Source: Chloroflexota bacterium
GTDB taxonomy: Bacteria; Chloroflexota; Anaerolineae; Anaerolineales; UBA4823
Length of the DNA: 64,000 nt
NCBI GenBank assembly: GCA_029782365.1
Contig: JAKOUW010000234.1
Span: 58,361 to 122,360 of the forward strand
Reading direction: 5' to 3'
Both the position numbers and the translations under genes were made by a program. Below the pieces are notes generated by a model. That model had not been told where the DNA came from, ran no database searches, and saw only the letters and a program-made list of their open reading frames with translations. Positions 34,981 to 42,537 of the stretch are shown in pieces; the stretch's first letter is position 1, and the number at the start of each line of letters is the position of its first letter.

Positions 34981-36144
34981 ATGAGAGAATCGTATATTGC
35001 CCGGCACGTCGCCGGCCTCAAGCCCTCCGGCATTCGTAAGTTCTTTGACATCGTTGCCACGATGAAAGATGTCATTTCCCTCGGGATCGGCGAGCCTGAT
35101 TTTGTCACCCCCGATGCGATCGTCGAAGCAGGCATCCGTTCCATGCACCAGGGCGAGACGCATTACACCTCCAACGCCGGGCTGATCGAACTGCGCCGGG
35201 CGGTCGTCCAGTATCTAAAAGCCTCGTATGGGGTCGATTACGATCCGCTGAGCGAGGTGCTGATCACCGTGGGGGTGTCCGAAGCGCTGTACCTGTCGCT
35301 ATCGGCGCTGCTTGACCCTGGCGATGAGGTGATCGTCCCCACGCCGTGTTTCGTGGCCTACCAGGCGGAGGTGATCCTGGCGGGCGGTAAGCTGGTGGAA
35401 CTGCCCACCTATGCCGAGGACGGCTTCTTGCCGCGCCCCGAGGCGCTGCGCGCCGCCATCACACCCAAAACCAAGGCCCTGCTGATCGGTTACCCCAACA
35501 ACCCGACGGGCGCAGTCGCCACGCGCCAGGTATTGGAAGAGATCGCCAAAATCGCCGAGGAGTTTGACCTGGTGGTGATCTCGGATGAGCTCTACGACCA
35601 GCTCGTGTACGGCGTGCCGCACGTATGCTTTGCCGGTCTGCCCGGCATGCACCAGCGCACCATTTTGCTGGGCGGTTTCTCCAAGAACTATGCGATGACC
35701 GGCTGGCGGGCAGGCTTCGCTGCTGCGCCGGCTTCGATCCTGGTGGGGTTGGCGCGCATTCACCAGTACACCATTATGTCGGCGCCGACCATGGCGCAGT
35801 ACGCCGCCCTGGAAGCCATGCTGAACGGGCAAAAATACGTCGCCGAAATGCGCAGCGAATACGACCGGCGGCGCAAGCTGATCGTCGGCGGGTTGAACAG
35901 CCTGGGCCTGCCCACCTTCGAACCGCACGGCGCTTTCTATGCTTTCCCGAACATCCGCGCCAGCGGCATGGACGAAGAAACCTTCGCCCAAAAGCTGTTG
36001 GAAGAGGAAAAAGTTGCCGTGGTGCCGGGCAGCGCCTTTGGACCGGGCGGCGAGGGCTACGTGCGCTGTTCTTACGCCACCGCTTACGAAAAAATTGAAG
36101 AAGCCCTGCGCCGCATCGATCACTTCATGCGCCGCCACGGATAA
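34981..36144 (+). CDS. PLP-dependent aminotransferase, class I (aspartate/aromatic type)
   Basis: 387 residues of the fold type I aminotransferase family. The PLP-binding Lys (about residue 235) sits in GGFSKNYAMTGWRAG. Other landmarks are LGIGEPDFVTPDAI at the start, SEALYLSLSAL, PNNPTGAVA for the cofactor and DELYDQLVYG before the lysine. These features fit the aspartate/aromatic subgroup, but the amino-donor is not identified. AAGGAG precedes the ATG. It sits 27 bases after the nucleotidyltransferase and 6 bases before gatB, so it is likely co-transcribed with both. Confidence 0.9.
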   Translation: MRESYIARHVAGLKPSGIRKFFDIVATMKDVISLGIGEPDFVTPDAIVEAGIRSMHQGETHYTSNAGLIELRRAVVQYLKASYGVDYDPLSEVLITVGVSEALYLSLSALLDPGDEVIVPTPCFVAYQAEVILAGGKLVELPTYAEDGFLPRPEALRAAITPKTKALLIGYPNNPTGAVATRQVLEEIAKIAEEFDLVVISDELYDQLVYGVPHVCFAGLPGMHQRTILLGGFSKNYAMTGWRAGFAAAPASILVGLARIHQYTIMSAPTMAQYAALEAMLNGQKYVAEMRSEYDRRRKLIVGGLNSLGLPTFEPHGAFYAFPNIRASGMDEETFAQKLLEEEKVAVVPGSAFGPGGEGYVRCSYATAYEKIEEALRRIDHFMRRHG

Positions 36145-36150
36145 GCTCGC

Positions 36151-37608
36151 ATGGATTTTGAAGCGGTAATTGGTTTAGAGGTGCACGCCGAGCTGGATAC
36201 CCGGTCGAAGATGTTTTGCGCTTGCCCGGTGATCGATGTCACCACGGCGGCGCCCAACATTGCCGTCTGCCCGGTGTGCGCCGGCATGCCCGGCGTTTTA
36301 CCGGTGGTCAATGAACGGGCGGTGGAATACGCCATCCGCGTGGCGCTGGCCCTGGAATGCCAGGTCTACTCCACCAGCATCTTTGCTCGCAAGAATTATT
36401 TCTATCCCGATTTGCCCAAGGGCTACCAGATTTCGCAGTACGAACAGCCGCTGGCGCGCCACGGGCGGCTGGTGATTCAGACCTCGCAGGGCGAGAAGAC
36501 GGTGCGCATCCGGCGGGTGCACCTGGAAGAGGATACCGGCAAGCTGACGCACGTCGAGAAGGATGCCCAAAGCTATTCGCTGGTGGACCTGAACCGGGCG
36601 GGCGTGCCCTTGTTGGAGATCGTCACCGAGCCCGACATGCACAGCGCTGAAGAAGTGCGCGCCTATGCCCAGGCGCTGCGCTCTGTTTTGCGCTACCTGA
36701 AGGTCAACTCGGGCGATATGCAAAAAGGGGTCATGCGCATCGAGCCCAACATCTCGGTGCGCCTGCTGGGCAGCCAGTCGCTGGGCACGCGCGTCGAGAT
36801 CAAGAATCTCAACAGCTTCCGCGCCCTGGAGCGCGCCACGGCTTACGAAATTCAGCGCCAGAGCGAGCTGGTCAGCCGGGGCGGGCAGGTGCGCCAGGAA
36901 ACCGTGGGCTGGGACGAAGCCCGCCAGCAGACCTTCACCCAACGGGTGAAAGAGGGCGAGGAAGACTACCGCTATTTCCCCGAACCTGACCTGCCGCCGC
37001 TGGTGGTGGAAGAAGCATGGGTAGAACATATCCGGGCGGAACTGCCCGAACTGCCGGCGGCGCGCCAGCGCCGTTTTGAGAGCCAGTATGCCTTGAGCGC
37101 CTATGACGCCAGTGTGCTGGTGGCCGAGTGGGAAGCGGCGGAGTATTTCGAACAGGCCGCCGCCGCGGCGGGCGGCGCCCCGGCCAAGACGGTTGCCAAT
37201 TGGGTCAGCGGCGAGCTGTTTGGCCTGCTCAACCAGGCGGGCAAAGACATCTCCGCCTCACCAGTCAGCCCGCAGGGCATGGGGCGCCTGGTGCGCAGCG
37301 TGGCGAGCGGTGAAATCAATAACAACACGGCCAAAACCGTATTGGCCGAGATGTTCGCCGGCGGCCAGGAAGCCGACGCCATCATCGCCGAGCGCGGCCT
37401 GCGCCAGGTGTCGGACACGGCGCAGATCGCCGGCTGGGTCGCCCAGGCGCTGGCCGAGAATCCTGACCAGGTGCGAGCTTATCTGAACGGCAAAGACAGC
37501 CTCGCTCGCTGGTTGTTCGGCCAGGTGATGCGCCTGGCCAGGGGCCAGGGCAACCCGCAGATCATCCAGGCGGAGCTGGAGCGGCAGTTGAGTGCCTTGA
37601 AGAATTAG
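36151..37608 (+). CDS. gatB: Asp-tRNA(Asn)/Glu-tRNA(Gln) amidotransferase subunit B
   Basis: 485 residues, the usual GatB length. It binds misacylated tRNA and its kinase-like site activates the Asp or Glu carboxyl so that ammonia from GatA can be added. Signature stretches include FEAVIGLEVHAELDTRSKMFC, YFYPDLPKGYQISQYE, VHLEEDTGKL and MQKGVMRIEPNISV, and the C-terminal YqeY/tail domain starts around residue 330. It is separated from gatCA, which lies 8 kb away on the other strand. It follows an aminotransferase by six bases, with no ribosome site of its own, so translation may be coupled. Confidence 0.96.
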   Translation: MDFEAVIGLEVHAELDTRSKMFCACPVIDVTTAAPNIAVCPVCAGMPGVLPVVNERAVEYAIRVALALECQVYSTSIFARKNYFYPDLPKGYQISQYEQPLARHGRLVIQTSQGEKTVRIRRVHLEEDTGKLTHVEKDAQSYSLVDLNRAGVPLLEIVTEPDMHSAEEVRAYAQALRSVLRYLKVNSGDMQKGVMRIEPNISVRLLGSQSLGTRVEIKNLNSFRALERATAYEIQRQSELVSRGGQVRQETVGWDEARQQTFTQRVKEGEEDYRYFPEPDLPPLVVEEAWVEHIRAELPELPAARQRRFESQYALSAYDASVLVAEWEAAEYFEQAAAAAGGAPAKTVANWVSGELFGLLNQAGKDISASPVSPQGMGRLVRSVASGEINNNTAKTVLAEMFAGGQEADAIIAERGLRQVSDTAQIAGWVAQALAENPDQVRAYLNGKDSLARWLFGQVMRLARGQGNPQIIQAELERQLSALKN

Positions 37609-37674
37609 CCTGCCAGCCGCCGCATGTGATGTTTGGCGCTCTGCCCCTGATTTTATGCCCCCGATCACATGAAC

Positions 37675-37711
37675 AATGTCACTTGACGATGTGTCTGACA
37701 TTTGCTATTCT
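37675..37711 (+). promoter_or_regulatory. Promoter with overlapping inverted repeat upstream of gdhA
   Basis: TTGACG (37683-37688), a 17-base spacer and TATTCT (37706-37711) make a good sigma-70-like promoter. An inverted repeat, AATGTCA (37675-37681) and TGACATT (37696-37702), brackets the -35 box in an operator-like position. The transcript would start about 37718, some 150 bases before gdhA. Confidence 0.6.
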
Positions 37712-37783
37712 TAAGCCAGCCTGGATTTCCCAGGCAGGAGCAGAGCAAACGGCATGAATCGCTTTGTATCATATCGAACAACC

Positions 37784-37820
37784 AAGCGGGCGCCAGACCG
37801 GGGTGCCCGCTTATATTTTA
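37784..37820 (+). terminator. Terminator-like hairpin in the gdhA leader
   Basis: AAGCGGGCGCC (37784-37794) pairs with GGTGCCCGCTT (37802-37812), 11 bp with one G-U pair, followed by ATATTTTAAATTT. It lies between the promoter and the gdhA start codon, so it would truncate the transcript to about 95 nt unless read through. Confidence 0.6.
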
Positions 37821-37866
37821 AATTTCCGCGACCGGCGAGATAATCTACCTTAGGAGAGATGAAAAT

Positions 37867-39153
37867 ATGAGTGAAACCATTAACGCTTTTCAGATGGCGC
37901 AGCGCCAGTTCGATGCCGTGGCGCGCATGCTGAACCTGGATCCCCAGGTGGCAGAGATCTTACGCCAGCCCAGCCGCGAGTTTAAGTTCACCCTGCCCAT
38001 TCGCATGGATGACGGCTCGATTCGCGTGTTCACCGGCTATCGCGTCCAACACAGCGACGCCCGCGGTCCCTCGAAGGGCGGCATCCGCTGGCACCCATCC
38101 GAAACGCTGGACACCGTGCGCGCCCTGGCGATGTGGATGACCTGGAAGACCTCGGTTGCCGATATCCCCCTGGGCGGCGGCAAGGGCGGCATCCCGGTGG
38201 ATTCCGCCACCTTATCGGTAACCGAAAAAGAGCGCCTGTGCCGCGCCTGGGTGGACCAGATGTGGCGCAATATCGGCCCGCGCCAGGATGTCCCCGCCCC
38301 CGATGTGGGCACCACGCCCCAGATGATGGGCTGGATGATGGACGAATACTCCAAGCTGGTTGGGCAGTACACCCCCGGCGTGATCACCGGCAAGCCGGTG
38401 GGCGGCGGCGGCTCGTTGGGCCGCACCGAAGCCACCGGTTTCGGCGTGATCTACACCGTGCGCGAGGCGATGAAACATTTGAAGATGGACCCCACGAAAT
38501 CGGTCGCCGCGCTGCAGGGCTTCGGCAACGTGTCGCAGTACGCCGCCATCGGTTTCATCGATCTGCTGGGCGGCAAAGTGGCCTGCGTATCCTGCTGGGA
38601 CCGCGATGACCGCACCGCCTACACCTTCAGCCATGCCGACGGCGTCGATCCCAAGTTCCTGCAGTCGATCACCGACCAGTACGGCACGATCGATAAGGTC
38701 AAAGCGCGCGCCGCCGGTTACGTCATCGAAGACGGCGATGCCTGGATTGCCAAGGACGCCGATGTGTTGATTCCCGGCGCCCTGGAAGGCCAGGTCAACG
38801 CGGAGACGGTCAAGCGCATCAGCCAGCGCGTCAAGATCGTCGCCGAAGGCGCCAACGGCCCCACCACCCCCGAAGCCGATGAAGCCCTGAAGGGCCGCGG
38901 CATCTTCAACATCCCCGATTTCCTGTGCAACGCCGGCGGAGTGACCACCTCGTACTTCGAGAGCGTGCAAAACGACATGAACTACTACTGGACCAAGCGC
39001 GAAGTGCTGGAACGCCTGGACACCAAGATGACCGATGCCTTCAACTCCGTGCTGGAGATGTCGGTCAAGGAAGGCGTGTACATGCGCGACGCCGCCTACA
39101 TGGTGGCCATCGGGCGCGTGGTCAAGGCCATGGAGCTGCGCGGCTGGATTTAA
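37867..39153 (+). CDS. gdhA: Glutamate dehydrogenase (Glu/Leu/Phe/Val family)
   Basis: 428 residues, the length of hexameric GDH. It interconverts glutamate and 2-oxoglutarate plus ammonia in the cytosol. The catalytic Lys lies in SKGGIRWHPS, followed by PLGGGKGGIPVDS, and the Rossmann fingerprint LQGFGNVSQYAA begins near residue 216. DEYSKLVGQYTPGVITGKP is typical. GAGAGATG ahead of the ATG serves as a ribosome site. Cofactor (NAD or NADP) is not decided. The gene has a dedicated promoter, a leader hairpin and a strong terminator, so it is a single transcription unit. Confidence 0.95.
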   Translation: MSETINAFQMAQRQFDAVARMLNLDPQVAEILRQPSREFKFTLPIRMDDGSIRVFTGYRVQHSDARGPSKGGIRWHPSETLDTVRALAMWMTWKTSVADIPLGGGKGGIPVDSATLSVTEKERLCRAWVDQMWRNIGPRQDVPAPDVGTTPQMMGWMMDEYSKLVGQYTPGVITGKPVGGGGSLGRTEATGFGVIYTVREAMKHLKMDPTKSVAALQGFGNVSQYAAIGFIDLLGGKVACVSCWDRDDRTAYTFSHADGVDPKFLQSITDQYGTIDKVKARAAGYVIEDGDAWIAKDADVLIPGALEGQVNAETVKRISQRVKIVAEGANGPTTPEADEALKGRGIFNIPDFLCNAGGVTTSYFESVQNDMNYYWTKREVLERLDTKMTDAFNSVLEMSVKEGVYMRDAAYMVAIGRVVKAMELRGWI

Positions 39154-39175
39154 GCCCGCATCGAAATCAGGATTT

Positions 39176-39216
39176 AACGATCGAGGCTGCCTGGAAAAGA
39201 GGCAGCCTCGATCGTT
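39176..39216 (+). terminator. Intrinsic terminator after gdhA
   Basis: A perfect 17-bp stem (39176-39192 with 39200-39216) around loop GGAAAAG, the 3' arm ending in GTTT. It lies 22 bases after the gdhA stop codon. Confidence 0.88.
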
Positions 39217-39812
39217 TACAGTTGTACGCAGATTCTCTCGTTACGTGCTTACACGTATCACTAAATCGCTTAGGCATGCCTATATGAAATAATGTGAATG
39301 ATGCGCCTACTGGTGCCGGCTGATGTGGCATGCTATGCTGCTTGGTCTTGATTTCCGTTATAGCGCAAGGAATCGAATTTTTCATCTAGTATGTATATTC
39401 TTGTGCCGAGCGGGCGCGGTCCGTGCGGCTTATTACGCGCCTGGCTCAGCGGTTGAGTATTGGAAATATGATATAGGATATAGGATTTAGCGATGGATGA
39501 GAGCATTTTTTAACCTTTTCCGCTTGCAGATAATAAGAGGCGATTCTATAATGGGTATATGCATCTATCGAGGGTTGCAACCTTATTCACCCAATGCGGT
39601 CTATTTTGCAAACTTAATTCTTTAGTTTATTCTGGTTTTGCCGTTTTGTGCAAGTCTTTCCCAGACACGCTATTGCCACTATTCTATGGCGCGCAGTATC
39701 GGGTGTTTTAAGCATTTTCGGGAAGGTGATCCGGTTAGTTACTGATTTTCAAGCATTACATGTTTTATTTCTTGAATTGATCAGTCTCGTTGGAAATAGA
39801 CAGGTGGATTTG
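39217..39812. other. Long AT-richer intergenic region, no gene assigned
   Basis: Nearly 600 bases with visibly lower GC than most of the window. It contains short direct repeats (GGATATAGGAT around 39470-39490) and a D-arm-like stretch at about 39441-39458, but no cloverleaf can be built. No gene-like reading frame is seen apart from an open stretch joined to the start of the FGE-fold protein, which I do not consider coding. Confidence 0.5.
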
Positions 39813-40691
39813 ATGAATAAAATTATTCACTTTGCTTTATCGGTTTTTATTTTGGCTTTATCACTTTTCCCCAAATATAGCAATATTTCCGCCACCGGGC
39901 AGAAATCTGACGGATCGTTTTCTTTGTTTTTACCGACCGTGAGAGCTTCAGGAGTAAATTTAGGTGAGATGATCCTCGTACCTGCCGGCGAATTTCAGAT
40001 GGGCTGTGACCCGGCTCATAACGGCGGTTATATCTGCTACTCACAAGAACTCCCACTACATATGGTATACCTGGATGCTTTTTATCTTGATAAGACCGAA
40101 GTGACAAATGCGCAATACGCTCAGTGCGTCATGGATGGATCCTGCGCTCCGCCAATTTATAAAAATTCACACACCCACGATCCCTATTACAACAACCCAA
40201 TATATGCTGACTACCCGATAATTAATGTCGACTGGTATCAAGCCACAGCTTATTGCGCCTGGGCTGGCGAACGTCTGCCGAGTGAAGCAGAGTGGGAAAA
40301 AGCCGCCCGAGGCCCGACGGTGAGGGCCTTCCCCTGGGGCGATGCCAGCCCAACCTGCTCTTTTGCCAATTTTTGGAAATGGCCGTACTGCATTGACGAC
40401 ACTACCGCGGTAGGCAGCTACCAGGTTAGTACTAGTCCGTACGGCGCTGTAGATATGGCAGGTAATGTCTTTGAATGGGTAAATGATTGGTTCTCGGGAA
40501 GTTTTTACAGCAATTATCCGGCTAATGGATGGCCCAGTGATCCAACCGGACCTGTGACCGGGACTTACAAAGTCCTACGTGGCGGCTCGTGGAACTTCAG
40601 CGATGACAATCTTCGAACATCCTATCGGGGCAGTTACCTCCCATCATCCCACCTCAATTACCTTGGCTTCCGCTGCGCTCGTCAACCTTGA
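39813..40691 (+). CDS. Secreted FGE-sulfatase (SUMF1) domain protein without the catalytic cysteines
   Basis: 292 residues from ATG 39813, preceded by CAGGTGG. Residues 1-22 form a signal peptide (KIIHFALSVFILALSL), and around residue 37 is SLFLPTVR, similar to the YLP motif in other secreted proteins here. The FGE/SUMF1 C-type-lectin-like fold covers about residues 48-290: MILVPAGEFQMGCD, LDKTEVTNAQYAQCV, GERLPSEAEWEKAARGP, DMAGNVFEWVNDWF and VLRGGSWNFS. The active-site Cys pair of true formylglycine-generating enzymes is missing (the position reads GSYLPSSHLNYLGFRCARQ), so it is likely binding rather than catalytic. The gene is AT-richer than its neighbours, possibly acquired. Confidence 0.85.
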   Translation: MNKIIHFALSVFILALSLFPKYSNISATGQKSDGSFSLFLPTVRASGVNLGEMILVPAGEFQMGCDPAHNGGYICYSQELPLHMVYLDAFYLDKTEVTNAQYAQCVMDGSCAPPIYKNSHTHDPYYNNPIYADYPIINVDWYQATAYCAWAGERLPSEAEWEKAARGPTVRAFPWGDASPTCSFANFWKWPYCIDDTTAVGSYQVSTSPYGAVDMAGNVFEWVNDWFSGSFYSNYPANGWPSDPTGPVTGTYKVLRGGSWNFSDDNLRTSYRGSYLPSSHLNYLGFRCARQP

Positions 40692-40993
40692 TGCAGTTTT
40701 GATGGGCGCTGGATTTAAGGCTTTAGAACGAAAGTAGTCGGAATGCGTACTGTCAGCAGTAGGTAAAAAACAGCATGAACGATCAGTGCAAGCACTTGGG
40801 CTCGCTGGTTAAATACCAATCAGAGGAATGATTTCGAAATCTTGATTTAGTGCCCCATCGCTAAAATCGCTGTTTACAAATCAGAATATTTGTGCTATTA
40901 ATTAATGGCACCCTTATCCAACCCAAAAGCCGGCATTCTTTTCATGACTTGCAGGAAAGGGAAACGTTTGAACCCTGCTGGGAAAGGCCTGGA
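40692..40993. other. Intergenic region, no gene seen
   Basis: About 300 bases between the FGE-fold gene and a small membrane protein. The frame is open upstream of the latter but the translation looks non-coding. No hairpin or promoter stands out. Confidence 0.5.
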
Positions 40994-41299
40994 ATGATGC
41001 CCGTTTCGCCTGACATTTTGCGCCTACTGCTGTTGTTCTGCCTGTTGGGCATGGAGCTGTTGGCTGCCGGGTTTCTCAGCCGCCGGCGCATGACGTTCTG
41101 GCAGTATGCAGGCTGGGGGCTGCTGGCGGTAGTGGTGCCGGTGCTGGGCCCTTTCCTGGTCATTTTGCTGACCCCGGGCCGCCCGGCAGTGATCCGGCGC
41201 AGCCCGCGCCAGCGCCGGCGGGCGCGCCATGCTCGCCTGCCCAGGGCGCTCAACCGGCTGGGCGACCGCTTCAGCCTGTGGAAAAATCCGCCTATTTGA
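40994..41299 (+). CDS. Small two-helix membrane protein
   Basis: About 101 residues, start at one of two adjacent ATGs (40994/40997), preceded by GGAA. Two hydrophobic helices (LLLLFCLLGMELLAAGFL and WGLLAVVVPVLGPFLVILL) are joined by RRRMTFWQYA and followed by an extremely Arg-rich tail (RRSPRQRRRARHARLPRAL). The second helix with PVLGPFL resembles the phospholipase-D N-terminal (PLDc_N) membrane module, but this is a loose match. Its stop codon overlaps the dnaN promoter -35 box. Function unknown. Confidence 0.6.
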   Translation: MMPVSPDILRLLLLFCLLGMELLAAGFLSRRRMTFWQYAGWGLLAVVVPVLGPFLVILLTPGRPAVIRRSPRQRRRARHARLPRALNRLGDRFSLWKNPPI

Positions 41300-41324
41300 C
41301 GCTTACCCTATCGTGATGTATACT
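41296..41324 (+). promoter_or_regulatory. dnaN promoter
   Basis: TTGACG (41296-41301), a 17-base spacer and TATACT (41319-41324) precede the dnaN ATG by 29 bases; the -35 box overlaps the stop codon of the preceding ORF. A GGAGGA ribosome site follows. Confidence 0.75.
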
Positions 41325-41353
41325 TTCATCAAATTTCCAGGAGGAGTGTGCGC

Positions 41354-42487
41354 ATGAAGGTATCCGTCTCGCAAGAAAACTTAGCCCATGGTTTAAGCAT
41401 CGTCTCGCGCGCGGTCTCGCCGCGCAGCACGCTGCCGGTGCTGGCGAATGTATTGATCGCTACGGACGAGGGCCGTCTGCGGCTCTCGGCGACCAACCTG
41501 GAAATGGGGATCACCTGCTGGATTCCGGCGAAGATCGAAGAAGACGGCTCGACCACCGCCCCGGCGCGCACCTTCACCGACCTGGTCAGCACGCTCCCCA
41601 ATGACCGCATCGATATGGCGCTCAACGGCCGCACGCAAACGTTGAAAGTGCACAGCGCCACCTCGAACACCGATATCAAGTGCATCGACGCCCAGGAATT
41701 TCCACCCATGCCGATGGTCGATCTCTCGAAGGGTGTGCAGATCAACGTGGCAGACCTGAAAGAAATGATCCAGCAGGTTGTCTTTGCCGCCTCCACAGAC
41801 GAGGCCCGCCCGGTGCTGACCGGCGTGCAGATGACCATCCAGGGCAACACCATCAACCTTTCGGCGGCGGATGGCTTCCGGCTCTCAATTCGCAAGGCCG
41901 AGCTTTCCAGCGCGGTGCAGCGCCCGGTCTCGGCGATCATCCCGGCGCGCGCCCTGAGCGAGCTGGCGCGCGTGGCGACCGATGGCAGCGAACTGCTCAC
42001 CATGGTCCTGCCGCCCGGCCGCGGCCAGATCATCTTCCGCATGAAAGATATCGAGCTGGTCTCGCAGTTGATCGATGGGGTGTATCCCGACCTGGGGCAG
42101 GTGGTGCCGCGCGCCAGCCAGACCCGCACCGTGCTCAACACCGGCGCCTTCCTCAAAGCCTGCAAGCAGGCCGAGATTTTCGCCCGTGAAGGCTCGCACA
42201 TCGCCCGTGTGAATATCAAACCCGGCGGCGAAATGCAGCCCGGCGCGGTGGAGATCTCGGGCCAATCCGAAGAAACCGGCTCCAACCAGACCGTGGTAGA
42301 CGCCAATGTCGAAGGGCCGGCCCTGTTGATCGCTTTCAACGTGCGCTTTTTGCGCGAAGTGTTGGATGTGATCAAGACCTCCAGCGTCTCCCTGGAGACG
42401 AACACCGATACCAGCCCGGGCATGCTCCGCCCGATCGGCGAAGACGGCTTTATGCACGTCATCATGCCGATGCACCTGGGCAATTGA
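41354..42487 (+). CDS. dnaN: DNA polymerase III sliding clamp (beta subunit)
   Basis: 377 residues from ATG 41354, the family length, with GGAGGAG about eight bases ahead. It forms the dimeric ring that tethers polymerase III to DNA. It starts MKVSVSQENLAHGLSIVSRAV, and shows RLRLSATNLEMGI in domain I, RPVLTGVQM in domain II and the C-terminal FMHVIMPMHL, ending in the usual hydrophobic pocket strand. It is not next to dnaA or an origin-like region. A hairpin follows, then the PEP-binding protein. Confidence 0.96.
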   Translation: MKVSVSQENLAHGLSIVSRAVSPRSTLPVLANVLIATDEGRLRLSATNLEMGITCWIPAKIEEDGSTTAPARTFTDLVSTLPNDRIDMALNGRTQTLKVHSATSNTDIKCIDAQEFPPMPMVDLSKGVQINVADLKEMIQQVVFAASTDEARPVLTGVQMTIQGNTINLSAADGFRLSIRKAELSSAVQRPVSAIIPARALSELARVATDGSELLTMVLPPGRGQIIFRMKDIELVSQLIDGVYPDLGQVVPRASQTRTVLNTGAFLKACKQAEIFAREGSHIARVNIKPGGEMQPGAVEISGQSEETGSNQTVVDANVEGPALLIAFNVRFLREVLDVIKTSSVSLETNTDTSPGMLRPIGEDGFMHVIMPMHLGN

Positions 42488-42497
42488 ACGCAACGAA

Positions 42498-42524
42498 CAG
42501 GGGCGGGCCGCAAACCCGCCCCTG
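42498..42524 (+). terminator. GGGGCGGG hairpin after dnaN
   Basis: CAGGGGCGGG (42498-42507) pairs with CCCGCCCCTG (42515-42524) around a 7-base loop, followed by ATTTCTATTTT. It lies 11 bases after the dnaN stop and looks like an intrinsic terminator. The core is shared with the hairpin at 61542-61570. Confidence 0.75.
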
Positions 42525-42537
42525 ATTTCTATTTTCT

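Noticed and set aside
35299..36138. A 279-codon open frame opposite the aminotransferase
   Set aside because: Antisense shadow of a well-supported gene in a GC-rich codon frame, no ribosome site.
38212..38970. A 252-codon open frame opposite gdhA
   Set aside because: Antisense to gdhA with no homology-like features.
39441..39475. D-arm-like sequence GGCTCAGCGGTTGAGTA resembling part of a tRNA
   Set aside because: No anticodon arm, T-arm or acceptor stem can be built around it; probably chance.
40892..40993. Upstream part of the small membrane protein frame
   Set aside because: Sequence does not look coding, and the ATG pair at 40994/40997 directly precedes the first hydrophobic helix.
41296..42487. 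Replication origin near dnaN
   Set aside because: No dnaA gene, DnaA-box cluster or AT-rich unwinding region was seen beside it.
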